Assembly (NCBI GenBank): GCA_045110515.1 | Contig: JBGCGD010000051.1 | Coordinates: 36,191 to 100,190, forward strand | From: Granulosicoccus sp045110515 | GTDB taxonomy: Bacteria > Pseudomonadota > Gammaproteobacteria > Granulosicoccales > Granulosicoccaceae | DNA: 64,000 nt | Reading direction: 5' to 3' | Made by a program: the position numbers and the translations under genes | The notes under the pieces: model-generated | Seen by the model: only the letters and a program-made list of their open reading frames with translations | What the model was told of the DNA's origin: nothing | Database searches by the model: none | Part shown: piece by piece, positions 54,755 to 63,661 of the stretch | How positions within the stretch are numbered: the stretch's first letter is position 1 | How the letters are laid out: the number at the start of each line of letters is the position of its first letter

Positions 54755-55602
54755 CAGACTTTACCTACACTGCGTTTAATGGCTTCAAGCTCTTCTTCGT
54801 CGAGCTCGTCGGCTTTAGAAACTTCTTTGGGGTCAAGATTCCAGTCAGCAATAAGGTTGATCACTGACTGAATTGCGATTAACGCCACCATGACGAGAAT
54901 CATGGGCTGCACTGTAGCTGGAATGGGAGGGTCAAAGGCGGTACCGAACATCTCCCACTTGTAGAATTTAGTGACGAACACTTGCTTATAGCTGCCGAAC
55001 ATTAAGCCGCCAGCAAACAAGCAAATAAAGGTGACCGAAATGATATCGAAGAGGTGTTGAACGAACCTTGGAACCGCATCGTAGAGCAAAAATATCCGAA
55101 TATGACAGCGCTGCTGCATGGCATACAGACCAGATAGCAAGAAGACATACCCTGCAATCCATAGAGTCAATTCATTTGCCCACAAGGTCGGTGCTTCGAA
55201 GACATAGCGTAAGAAGACCTCATACAACATGACCGAGGTCATCAAAATAATGAGGATCATAGTTACGCGGCCAATGAACAATGCAACTCTGTCAATGGGG
55301 CGCCAGTTGGGGAATTCCATGTTTGCGCAGCGAACGGTACTAATGCCCGCTAGAAACAATATGGGAACAAGAACTAGAGCAGCCCAATCGATGGGATCCG
55401 CAAAACCACCGAATAAGCCTTCCATATTGGGCGTGACGTCTTTACGCTCATGCAGCGCGCTCATCTGCGCGACCTTACTTTCGCTAGATGAGGGAATAAA
55501 ATCTAATATGAAGGCCGGCGTATGCCACGTTGCCCAACCCGCACAAATGACGAACGCAAGTGGTATCAACCACTCTTTCAGGCTACCGGATTCCTCTCGC
55601 AT
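54754..55602 (-). CDS. TRAP transporter small permease, extended type
   Basis: 282 residues, longer than standard DctQ, with an extra N-terminal membrane segment (LKEWLIPLAFVICAGWATW) and a periplasmic stretch before the DctQ core MLYEVFLRYVFEAPTLWANELTLWIAGYVFLLSG. The pairing with a 542-residue large permease fits the TakP-type TRAP class. Confidence 0.9.
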   Translation of the reverse strand: MREESGSLKEWLIPLAFVICAGWATWHTPAFILDFIPSSSESKVAQMSALHERKDVTPNMEGLFGGFADPIDWAALVLVPILFLAGISTVRCANMEFPNWRPIDRVALFIGRVTMILIILMTSVMLYEVFLRYVFEAPTLWANELTLWIAGYVFLLSGLYAMQQRCHIRIFLLYDAVPRFVQHLFDIISVTFICLFAGGLMFGSYKQVFVTKFYKWEMFGTAFDPPIPATVQPMILVMVALIAIQSVINLIADWNLDPKEVSKADELDEEELEAIKRSVGKV

Positions 55603-55793
55603 CGTTTCATTCTTACGTTTGTGACTCAGGTGAATAGGCCGTGCATAACGTCGTAGCGTGGTTCACTCAACGACTGAAACACAGGCTGTCCAAGCCTATC
55701 TCTTAACCTGATGGTTTTCGTTTGATACCAAAGCACTCCGTGCTTTTGTTGTGATATCTGAGAATGTTAAACGTACAGCATTTGATAATAAGC

Positions 55794-55823
55794 GGGTAAG
55801 GCCACTAAAAGACGGCCTTACCC
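55794..55823 (-). promoter_or_regulatory. Intercistronic hairpin between TRAP binding-protein and permease genes
   Basis: GGGTAAGGCC, a ten-base loop, then the exact complement GGCCTTACCC, 26 bp downstream of the binding-protein stop in minus-strand sense and about 190 bp before the permease start. No U-run. Probable mRNA-stabilising or attenuating element. Confidence 0.65.
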
Positions 55824-55849
55824 ACCGATACTTCAGTTGAGCTTTCTAA

Positions 55850-56885
55850 TTACTCCATCGCACCAAGATCTTTCAGGAAAGAGATGTGGCTTTCCAACAG
55901 TGCTTTCGCTTCAGGCGTTGTGGCAAATTCGACCCAACCGGCTTGAACAGCCGAACGGTACTTGCCCAGTTCTTCAGGAGTCCACTCATACAAGTTTACG
56001 CCTTTAGCGCGAAGATCTTTCGCTGTTTGAGCGTTCTTAACTTCGTTAGCTGTAGCGTTCTTTAGTGCTAGAGCTTGCATACCCACTTTCATAATAGCTT
56101 TGTGGCTTTCCGGCATTTCTTCCCAGACGTCTGTGCGACAAGCCAGGTGATCCGCAGGCATAGAGTGGAAGCCGGGAAAGTTAGTGTGCTCGGCGATGTC
56201 ATACAGACCCAGACCAACGTTGTTAGTCAGGTTGGCCGCATCAGCACCATCGATGATGCCTGATTCGAGAGCAGTAAAGATTTCGTTGAAATCCATTACG
56301 ATGGGCGAAGCACCCAGGTTGGCGAAAACTTTAGTGGCCAGCCCTGGTGGTGAACGGAACTTCCAGTTTTTGAAATCTTCCGTGTTACGGATGGGCTTAG
56401 TTGAAGACAGAGATTCTGGTCCTGGAATCCACCAGCCAACAAATGTCATGTCGTGCTCGTTGTATAGAGCATCCAGCTGAGCGTAACCGTCAGCGTGGAG
56501 CAGCCAGGCCATTTTGCTGGTAAGGGTTCTGGTAGCCGCCCATGAGATCGCCGGTGAATTGGAAGGCAGGGTTTTTACCGGTCTGGTAGGCACCACCTGT
56601 CATGTCACAGTCAAGAATACCTGTGGCAGCAGCGTCGAAAGTCTCAGCTAACTTAACAACAGCCGATGAATAGAACATTTAAACCTGAATTTCACCGTTG
56701 GACATAGTGGTGATGTCTTCGATGAACTCAGCAGCTAATTAACCCGATAAGGTCTCTGGAGAGAAATGAGTTTGGATTCGTAGTTTAGTTTCCGAAGCGT
56801 TCGCTGTGCCAGTGGCAACAGCAATGGCCAGAGCAGAAACACTAAGAGCTGCAACCTTCGCAGCGGGCTTAAGGTACTTTTGCAT
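55850..56885 (-). pseudogene. TRAP solute-binding protein (TakP-type) with two in-frame stops and a frameshift
   Basis: From ATG 56885 the frame gives a normal signal peptide (KVAALSVSALAIAVATGTANA) and mature start TKLRIQTHFSPETLSG. It then has TAA at 56739-56741 and, after LAAEFIEDITTMSNGEIQV, a second TAA at 56679-56681. It continues MFYSSAVVKLAETFDAAATGIL to PYQQ, where an extra base in the four-T run at 56512-56515 shifts the frame. The rest (AWLLHADGYAQLDALYNEHD to KDLGAME) is a complete C-terminal domain. The pieces together make a full-length TakP-family binder. Three separate lesions make a real pseudogene more likely than a single read error. Confidence 0.88.
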
Positions 56886-57205
56886 GATACTCCTCACGTA
56901 TGTCTGTGGTTTGTTAGCACTTCACCCGGCGTCTTCCACGGCGACACCACTGAAAAACATCTGGTAAGACAATTATTATTGGTTAAAAAATTTTTGTCAG
57001 ACGAAACTATACCAGCGCCAGTTCGATTAGTTTGCCTTGAAGCACGTCAGCAAGTCCACGATGGAATCAAACTAAATTTACCGCAAGGTCGCAGGCGATT
57101 GATCCGGCCACAGATTTATTGGAATTTCGCACAGCCGAACAGGCCCAACCCACAGTTTGCATGCCGGGAAGCGAAGAAGACTTATGGAGGCTCCAGCCTG
57201 TCGAA
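56886..57205. other. Gene-free interval upstream of TRAP genes with a possible GntR site
   Basis: No supported gene. At 56962-56972, TGGTAAGACAA matches nine of eleven bases of the TTGTATGACAA core found between the dehydratase and kinase genes at 60.66 kb, and sits about 80 bp upstream of the TRAP binding-protein start. It may be a second site for the FCD-GntR regulator at 61.7 kb. No clear promoter boxes. Confidence 0.3.
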
Positions 57206-59053
57206 CTACTGAGCAGCGAGCGCCTCTTGCACGGAGCTGAAGGCTGGCTTCGCCTGATAGGAGCGATCAAAAAGTAACGGGTCAAAAATAGACCTAAATG
57301 AGTACTGATCGGTCAGCCCCCAGGTCTGGATAGCCCTACAACGCTCTTGCTGCAAACAGATGTCCACTATCTGCCGATAGACCTCTGCCTGCTCAGTCGT
57401 ACCTGCTCCACCGGCCAATGAGACATCCAGCTCGGTTATGTAGATATCAAGGTTCCGGGATGCTACGGCTGCAAAATTCGCTCGCAGTTCTTCGAATTGA
57501 TCGTAGCTTGTGAACAAATGAAGCTGAAATCCAATGCCATCAAGTGGCACACCCCGGCTTTGCAGCCCATCAATCAGAGTCAACAATCCATCAAATTTTG
57601 GACCGGCAAAACCGATATCGAACTCATTGATGAGAAGCGTCGCCGTGGCTGATTGATCACGGGCGTGCTGCATCGCAATATCGATGTAATTGGACCCCAT
57701 GGCCTCGAACCACACCGACTCCCTTAGTGAGCCGTTGCTGTTAATGGGTTCATTGACCACGTCCCAGACCGGGATATTATCTGCATAGCGACCCATAACC
57801 CGTTCGATGTACTCACGCATATGCGATTCTCTGGTGCTGACTGCCGAGGATGTCACCCACGATGGCAACTGGCGATACCATACGAGGGGGTGAGCGTGCA
57901 CCGTCATGTCGTTTGCATTGGCGAAAGCCACCAGATTGTCTGTCGCCGCGAACTGATATCGGCCCGGTTCAGGATTCAAATAATCCATCTTCATGGAATT
58001 CTCGGGTGTGACTATGTCGTACTCCCGCGCAGCCGTTGAGGCGTAAATTGCTCCATCAGGGCGATGGTAAAAAGATTGTAAAGCCGCAAAACCCATTTTC
58101 ACATTGCGATTGGCCCCTAGCGACTTTAATGCAAGTCCTGGACGCTCAAAGGCATCTTCAGCAAGCACTGTGAGGCTGACACTCTCAACCGAGCTCAAAG
58201 TGCTATCGACAGAGTCCCGAGCAACGACATCAAAAGAGAGCTCGCCAACACTTGTGGGCGTAAATTTGAGGACAAAGACTTCCTCGAAGCGCGGATGCTG
58301 GTTAAATGTAGCGCCTGTTGGTAACTCGGGGATTTCAAGCGTTGGAACGGTGCCGTTTAAATCGATCCCCTTGAGTTCAAACACAACGGGGTCATTTACT
58401 TTCACCGTATGCGGTATGACTTCGTCCAACATGGGCGCCACGTTAGGTATCGTTGACGGGTCTGCCGGTAAATCGACTTTGATTAGAATCGACTGAGACG
58501 TTCTGTAAAGACTGTTCGCTGGGTCAAGCGCCGTTACGGTAAATTTCAATATCCCCACATCCATCTGCAACGGCTGCCAACGGAAGGTTTTTGTGCCGTC
58601 AAAATTATCATCGAAGGTAGACCCTTGAGGTAATTTCTCCGGGAACATACCCGGTAGCTGCCCTTCCCCATCACGAGGCAAGTAAACAACCTCTACGATG
58701 TCACCGGCATTAACGGTTATGTTTTGCAAGTTTTCGAAAAAAGGCGCCGTGTTCGTTGATGTATCGACGCCATCGGGCACTTGTATAACCGGCTCTGGAC
58801 GTCCCAGTGCAAATTCAGCCTCAGTAATTTCCGGATCAGTTTCTGCCACGGGCAGACGCGCGCCAGGCTCTCGTACAACGTTAAAACCGACAGCCGTATT
58901 GAAGGCTGCCTCTTCAGCGATGGGCTCATCATCACTGCCGGGGGCTGGCGACCCGGAACCGCCCGAGCTGCCACCGCAAGCCACCAGAATTTGTGTAAGC
59001 AACAACAGGCTAGATACTGCGGGCAGCTTGTCAGTAAATCGGGTTATGAGCAT
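57206..59053 (-). CDS. GH10 endo-1,4-beta-xylanase lipoprotein
   Basis: 615 residues. Lipoprotein signal with lipobox LVAC (Cys26), then a Gly/Ser linker, two Ig/cadherin-like modules (about 100-195 and 205-297) and a GH10 catalytic domain (about 303-612). Catalytic acid Glu435 in WDVVNEP, nucleophile Glu541 in ITELDVS, substrate residues in HAHPLVWYRQLPSWV and the QTWGL segment near the end. It cleaves internal xylan bonds while anchored in the outer membrane. It lies upstream of the TRAP genes and next to a sugar-acid module, suggesting coupled use of xylan or glucuronoxylan products. Confidence 0.93.
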   Translation of the reverse strand: MLITRFTDKLPAVSSLLLLTQILVACGGSSGGSGSPAPGSDDEPIAEEAAFNTAVGFNVVREPGARLPVAETDPEITEAEFALGRPEPVIQVPDGVDTSTNTAPFFENLQNITVNAGDIVEVVYLPRDGEGQLPGMFPEKLPQGSTFDDNFDGTKTFRWQPLQMDVGILKFTVTALDPANSLYRTSQSILIKVDLPADPSTIPNVAPMLDEVIPHTVKVNDPVVFELKGIDLNGTVPTLEIPELPTGATFNQHPRFEEVFVLKFTPTSVGELSFDVVARDSVDSTLSSVESVSLTVLAEDAFERPGLALKSLGANRNVKMGFAALQSFYHRPDGAIYASTAAREYDIVTPENSMKMDYLNPEPGRYQFAATDNLVAFANANDMTVHAHPLVWYRQLPSWVTSSAVSTRESHMREYIERVMGRYADNIPVWDVVNEPINSNGSLRESVWFEAMGSNYIDIAMQHARDQSATATLLINEFDIGFAGPKFDGLLTLIDGLQSRGVPLDGIGFQLHLFTSYDQFEELRANFAAVASRNLDIYITELDVSLAGGAGTTEQAEVYRQIVDICLQQERCRAIQTWGLTDQYSFRSIFDPLLFDRSYQAKPAFSSVQEALAAQ

Positions 59054-59296
59054 CTTGCGCTTCCTGAGGCCCCAGCTGATAGGAACCTACATATTTTCAA
59101 AGGCGAATCTTAACGGTGCTTAGAGTAGCGCAAGCTGTCAAAATTCACTTGAACTGAGCAACGTATTTCTCATTGCTGATTGGAAAAAGCCGGCTTGGAG
59201 GAGCGGGCAAATGCTAAGGCGTGGTCAGGTTTTCGACTGCATCACACTAATGGACGTAGTCAGCCTCAATAGGTTGGAACCGAATTACCGTTCCAT

Positions 59297-59395
59297 TCAG
59301 CCTCCATCCACCGTAACAACTACGCCATGCAGAGGGTTGATTTCGGATGCCACGACATTTGCAACGGCTTGCTTGCCACCATAGCGATCAGCATT
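59297..59395 (-). pseudogene. C-terminal remnant of a short-chain dehydrogenase
   Basis: About 32 codons reading DRYGGKQAVANVVASE...HGVVVTVDGG then TGA, the normal C-terminus of an SDR (usual pattern: AVANVVAFLAS...GVVVTVDGG). No upstream SDR body is in frame; the preceding 60 bp (59396-59460) hold another short open stretch I cannot assign. The remainder of 59054-59489 shows no gene. Identification rests on a short motif. Confidence 0.45.
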
Positions 59396-59489
59396 TAGAT
59401 GGACTCAGCGCCAATAAGTAGAACATCCACTCCTTTTCGAAAACGCTCGCGATGCACATCATGAAAGGTGACAGCGGCGGGTTCTATTT

Positions 59490-60584
59490 TCAAGTACTGA
59501 CTAACGTAGGTGCAAGTTTGGCCCAATCAAACTGCACACCTATTCCCGGCTCATCAGGCGCAACGGCTAAGCCATTCTCGACCACCAAGGGTCTTTGCGT
59601 GTATTCGTCAATTGGGAAAGAATGGACTTCAAGCAAGCCAGCATTCGGCTGTGCTGATACCAAGCTGACGTGTAACTCTTGCATACCGTGACTACAGGCT
59701 TCGACGCCGTAATCCGCAGAGAGTCTTGCGGCTTGAAGCCAGCCAGTGATACCACAACAGTTGGATGCATCGGGTTGCAGATACGTGAGTCCTGCATACT
59801 TCAGCGCGTGTTCAAATTCAAAATGGGTATGTAGGTTTTCACCCATCGCTATGGGAATATCTGATTGCTCTGATATGGCCCTGTAACCTGCTAAATCGTC
59901 AGGCACAGTCGGTTCCTCGAACCACATAATGTTGAACTCAGCCATAGCCTTAGCCGCATCAATGGCTTGATCAACACTCATGGAATAGTTTGCATCCACC
60001 ATGAAGTTGATATCTGGTCCGATAAAGTCGCGAACCGCTGAAATCCTTTCGATATCATCCGAAAGCTCGGGTTGACCAATTTTTATTTTTACGCCGTTGA
60101 ATCCTCGCTTAAGGTAGCCCGCCATGTTTTCGAGCAGCCTGGTTTCTGACAGATTTAAATCAATGCCACCACAGTATGCCCGGCAAGAGTTTGCGTGCCC
60201 GCCAGCCAACTGCCACAAGGGTTGGTCAAACCGCTTACAACGAATGTCCCACAACGCAATGTCAACAGCTGATATTGCAAAGCTCGCAATACCGCCCCTG
60301 GCGACATAATGAACATGCCATTGCATGCCATCGTTTAACGATTCCACATCGGTGACATCGCGTCCCTTCAGCCAAGGCGCCAGGTCATGTTGGATCATCG
60401 CGGCAACAGAATGACCGCCTTTTCCACCGGTATAGGTGTATCCAGTGCCCGACTCGCCCGACTCCAAAGTCACTGTGACCGTCACCAACTCAAAGTGGGT
60501 ATGGTCGCCATGCATCGCATCGGTCAGAACCTCTTTCAAAGGCACTTTGAACAGACGAGTTTCAACCTGGTTAACGACACTCAT
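59490..60584 (-). CDS. Enolase-superfamily sugar-acid dehydratase (MR/MLE type)
   Basis: 364 residues. Mandelate racemase/muconate lactonising features: K-x-K base in GVKIKIGQPE (about 165), metal ligands Asp in FMVDANYSMS, Glu in MWFEEPTVPDD and Glu in PIAMGENLHTH, and a C-terminal His in EACSHGMQELH. Such enzymes dehydrate aldonic or aldaric acids to 2-keto-3-deoxy acids. It is divergent from the KDG kinase gene, which would use that product. Which sugar acid is unknown. Confidence 0.88.
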   Translation of the reverse strand: MSVVNQVETRLFKVPLKEVLTDAMHGDHTHFELVTVTVTLESGESGTGYTYTGGKGGHSVAAMIQHDLAPWLKGRDVTDVESLNDGMQWHVHYVARGGIASFAISAVDIALWDIRCKRFDQPLWQLAGGHANSCRAYCGGIDLNLSETRLLENMAGYLKRGFNGVKIKIGQPELSDDIERISAVRDFIGPDINFMVDANYSMSVDQAIDAAKAMAEFNIMWFEEPTVPDDLAGYRAISEQSDIPIAMGENLHTHFEFEHALKYAGLTYLQPDASNCCGITGWLQAARLSADYGVEACSHGMQELHVSLVSAQPNAGLLEVHSFPIDEYTQRPLVVENGLAVAPDEPGIGVQFDWAKLAPTLVST

Positions 60585-60655
60585 AGGCTCACCGCATTAA
60601 CTGGAAAGGGCCCAAAACCAGGACGCCTTGGCACCTTAGGGATACAAGATTCCTG

Positions 60656-60670
60656 TATTGTATGACAATA
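60656..60670. promoter_or_regulatory. FCD-GntR operator palindrome
   Basis: TATTGT-ATG-ACAATA, a 15-bp perfect palindrome around a three-base centre, in the 144-bp gap between divergent dehydratase and kinase genes. TTGTNNGACAA-type palindromes are the usual targets of FadR/FCD-subfamily GntR regulators, and one is encoded directly downstream of the kinase. Confidence 0.75.
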
Positions 60671-60728
60671 AAGTTCGAGTGTTCTAGCGCTTTATGCTCT
60701 CGCGGATACATTCAAGCTATAAAAACAC

Positions 60729-61706
60729 ATGCGCATACCCATGACCAAAACAGGCAACTCTTTAAAAACAACACCTTATGAAGGACGTATCGCTTGCTTC
60801 GGCGAGGCCATGGCCGAACTGATGCTCGGTAGCGACGCTTCGTCCTCAGCTGCGCTGGGGTTTGCGGGTGACACACTCAACACAGCTATTTATCTTCGGC
60901 GCCTCTTGGGAGACACAGCTGATGTCAGCTTCGTCACCCGACTCGGCCGGGATTCGCTCTCTGCACGCACACTGCAGTTTATTCGCTCTGAAAAAATAAA
61001 GACCGATCAGATCTCCATTCATCCGGAACGCTCGATTGGTCTGTATGCCATAGAAACAGACAAAGACGGCGAACGCAGTTTCAGCTATTGGCGCGCTCAG
61101 TCAGCTGCAAGAACACTATTTGAAGAGAACGGACACGCTGATTTTTCGGTGCTAGCTAATTACGACGTCCTTTGTTTCTCGGCCATAACGCTTGCCATAT
61201 TGCCCAACGATATCAGGCATGCACTGATTGCTGAGCTTCAGCGACTGCGAACGACAAGTCATGTGCGAGTGGTGTTTGACAGCAACTACCGCCCTGCTCT
61301 GTGGGAAAGCACAGAAGTAGCTCAGGAATGCGTGGCCGCCGCATGGCGAATCACTGATATCGCATTGCCATCTATAGATGACGAACAGGCTTTGTTTAAT
61401 GATGCAAACGAAGCCGCTGTTTTGAATCGACTGCACAGCTATGGAATTGAAAAGGGAGCGCTTAAACGGGGCGCATTAGGGCCCAAAGCACTCGGTGTGC
61501 AAAACAACACTGACGGCGAAGCAATCAGTTTTCCAGAAGCTACGCATATTGTGGATACAACAGCTGCAGGCGATAGCTTTAACGCCGGATATCTGAGCGC
61601 CCTGCTATCGGGCTCTAGCGATACAGATGCAATGCTGGCAGGACACCATTGCTCATTGCGTGTCATTGCGAATTCAGGCGCAATCATTCCGGAGAGTCAA
61701 TGGTAG
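60729..61706 (+). CDS. kdgK: 2-keto-3-deoxygluconate kinase (PfkB family)
   Basis: 325 residues of the ribokinase/PfkB family: N-terminal IACFGEAMAELML, GFAGDTLNTAIYLRRLLG, VVFDSNYRPALW and the catalytic C-terminal motif DTTAAGDSFNAGYLSALLSG with the base Asp. Phosphorylates 2-keto-3-deoxygluconate to KDPG for Entner-Doudoroff cleavage. A KDPG aldolase gene is not in the window. The stop lies inside the start of the next gene, so kinase and regulator are coupled. Confidence 0.88.
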   Translation: MRIPMTKTGNSLKTTPYEGRIACFGEAMAELMLGSDASSSAALGFAGDTLNTAIYLRRLLGDTADVSFVTRLGRDSLSARTLQFIRSEKIKTDQISIHPERSIGLYAIETDKDGERSFSYWRAQSAARTLFEENGHADFSVLANYDVLCFSAITLAILPNDIRHALIAELQRLRTTSHVRVVFDSNYRPALWESTEVAQECVAAAWRITDIALPSIDDEQALFNDANEAAVLNRLHSYGIEKGALKRGALGPKALGVQNNTDGEAISFPEATHIVDTTAAGDSFNAGYLSALLSGSSDTDAMLAGHHCSLRVIANSGAIIPESQW

Positions 61707-62395
61707 ACCAAGAGCGAGCAGCCGATGTCATAGCCAGAGATATTGAACGGCGCATAATCGCAGGCGAGCTTCCGGACAACAGCCCTTTGCCTGCCGAGAA
61801 AGACCTCGGGCAAGAGTACGGGGCTAGTCGAACCGTTATTCGAGAAGTCATAACCGCGTTAACTAATCGCGGCATGTTGGAGAACCGACCGCGTTTTCGA
61901 CCCGTTGTAAAAAAACCGGGTTTTGATGCGGCATTCGATACGGTGGGTGGCATCGTTCAACACCTGATTCACGACAAAGAGGGTGTAGAAACTTTGTTTC
62001 AAAGCAGAGTCTTTCTCGAACGCGCTTTAGTTAGAGAAGCAGCGATACGCGCGCAATCTTCTGATATTCGCCAGTTGCGCGCAGCCCTTCAAGCAAACAA
62101 AGAGGCTATAGAGAGCTCTGAAGATTTTTACAAAACTGATATCGAATTCCATCGCGTGCTTTATGCCATACCGGGGAATCCAATATTCACCTCTTTGCAC
62201 CAAGCTTACACGCAATGGCTAGCGGCTCATTGGGTCAAAATGGAGCGTTCTCCAGAGAGAAATACCAAAAATTATGAAAGTCATAAGGCAATTTTCGAAG
62301 CCATTTTAGACCGTGATGCGGACGCTGCGGAATTGTTGTTGGAAAGGCACCTTGAACAAGCGTGGGAACAAGTTAAAGGAACCTTTAATGTGTAA
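61700..62395 (+). CDS. FadR-subfamily GntR regulator (FCD domain)
   Basis: About 231 residues from ATG 61700 (GGAGAG five bases upstream, overlapping the kinase stop); an earlier in-frame ATG at 61649 lies inside kinase coding sequence. N-terminal winged helix with EYGASRTVIREVITALTNRGML (about 38-59), then an all-helical FCD domain with metal/ligand residues in FYKTDIEFHRVLY and SHKAIFEAILDRD. It resembles ExuR/DgoR-type sugar-acid regulators, and probably binds the palindrome at 60656-60670. Confidence 0.9.
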   Translation: MVDQERAADVIARDIERRIIAGELPDNSPLPAEKDLGQEYGASRTVIREVITALTNRGMLENRPRFRPVVKKPGFDAAFDTVGGIVQHLIHDKEGVETLFQSRVFLERALVREAAIRAQSSDIRQLRAALQANKEAIESSEDFYKTDIEFHRVLYAIPGNPIFTSLHQAYTQWLAAHWVKMERSPERNTKNYESHKAIFEAILDRDADAAELLLERHLEQAWEQVKGTFNV

Positions 62396-62396
62396 T

Positions 62397-62727
62397 TTAT
62401 GGCTTAGCGTTTCCCCAACCTGAATATTCAACACCAGAGAGCATCGCCATATCACGATTCCACGTAGCTAAATCGTGCTTGTTGAATTTATGCAGAGCAT
62501 CGTGACCGCAGGCTCTGGCCATAACCTGCATAAGCATCTGTTGATGCGTTGAAAAAATTCTTAAGCTGCGTTGATGATTTTTCTATGTTCAATCGCTGGC
62601 GAAGATCTGCTTTTTGTGTGGCGATACCTTTCTCGATATGGATACCAATCACTTCACGCTGCGGCCCTTGGTCGGAAAAGCCATCTAGGTAAACGCTCGG
62701 GTAATTGCCTTTAACAATTTCAACAGG
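62397..62727 (-). pseudogene. C-terminal remnant of FMN-binding glutamate synthase-family protein
   Basis: Two frames together reproduce the end of a glutamate synthase-like FMN protein. The upstream block (about 62727-62565) reads GFSDQGPQREVIGIHIEKGIATQKADLRQRL...STQLKNFF. After a frameshift near 62550 the downstream block reads MQVMARACGHDALHKFNKHDL and WNRDMAMLSGVEYSG, ending at TAA 62397-62399. Only about 105 of the expected 450-540 codons remain, so it is a truncated and shifted remnant, abutting the GntR gene tail-to-tail. Confidence 0.7.
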
Positions 62728-62738
62728 CTACACTTGGA

Positions 62739-63329
62739 CTAAAGATTTTCATCGCCCGATTTGTAGACATGCGGCCCAGGTTTCGAACGCTTTATTGCCC
62801 ATAAGCGCCTAATTTCCTTCATCGATATGCCGGGTTTAGCGTTACTGATTGCGCGAGTGAATTGATTGTACTGATTCTGTGGCAGTGGTTTCTCTCGATA
62901 CCCTTTATGTCTTTTCTTGTTGTCTAGTTCTATCCAGAACTTAACAGCGCTTTTAAGATTTTTACCCGTGTTACTTCTCATCCATTGCATAAACTCATTC
63001 GAAAAAGCAAACCTTTCCCCAGCGTTTCTTTTCATAAAATTTCGCATATTCTGGGAGTTTCGGTAACTGTCTGTGATTACAGTTTCCAGTGTCAATTCTG
63101 ACTTCCCCCAATCAAAAGACGATGTGATTTTTTTGCGAGGAACGATTTTTCGCTTACCCGTATCTAGGTAGTATGCAATGCGAGCCTCTAGCTCAGGCTT
63201 ACGGCCAATGGTTCCTAGTTCATGCCCTTCACAGATCGAAACCATCTCTTCTTTTAACCAGTACCATTGCTTGAATTCCGAACCGTTCCTGATTTTTTCA
63301 AATTTCGGCCGTTCTTCTTTTTTCACCAT
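62739..63329 (-). CDS. SAP-like/DUF6434 domain protein
   Basis: 196 residues, strongly basic. Residues about 15-60 (FKQWYWLKEEMVSICEGHELGTIGRKPELEARIAYYL) look like a SAP-type helix-extended-loop-helix, and about 68-130 (FDWGKSELTLETVITDSYRNSQNMRNFMKRN...FSNEFMQWMRSNTGK) match the DUF6434 pattern. These small proteins are thought to bind nucleic acid; function unknown. It stands alone between a remnant and a gene-free gap, unlike the catabolic genes around it. Confidence 0.75.
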   Translation of the reverse strand: MVKKEERPKFEKIRNGSEFKQWYWLKEEMVSICEGHELGTIGRKPELEARIAYYLDTGKRKIVPRKKITSSFDWGKSELTLETVITDSYRNSQNMRNFMKRNAGERFAFSNEFMQWMRSNTGKNLKSAVKFWIELDNKKRHKGYREKPLPQNQYNQFTRAISNAKPGISMKEIRRLWAIKRSKPGPHVYKSGDENL

Positions 63330-63661
63330 ATTTCGCTCTGTTTACAAACGGTGTTCTGGTTTTGTTAAATTGTAGTGTTCTGGTGAGGTTACTTGGGCAT
63401 ACGAAATATTGACGATCCTTCCACATGTTATCGATGACTCATTTGCCAAAAATTATGAATCTGTATCCTACCCGTAATCGGGGTTGTCGAACTCCCGAAC
63501 ACAAGTTGGGCAGCTCCTCTGCGTGGTTACCGATATGTTTTCCTTCTTCCCCTCTTTCTGACGATGAAAACACAGAGGTGAAAAGCCTTGCTACGTATTC
63601 CTTTCCGGACTAAGTTAGTAAGCTCTTGAGATATTACCTGAACGCCGCAGATATCGTGTTT
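63330..63661. other. Gene-free interval; nothing recognised
   Basis: About 330 bp between the SAP/DUF6434 gene and the cupin stop. Only a 62-codon frame without Shine-Dalgarno or family resemblance (63425-63613). No clear hairpin terminator, tRNA cloverleaf or repeat was found by eye. Confidence 0.5.

Noticed and set aside
17349..56741. Stop-codon reassignment (TAA or TGA read as sense)
   Set aside because: Both codons end many intact genes at normal lengths in this window, and the internal stops are accompanied by a frameshift and deletions elsewhere.
63470..63520. Possible tRNA T-arm-like sequence (TCGAACTCCCGAAC)
   Set aside because: No matching acceptor, D-arm or anticodon stem around it.
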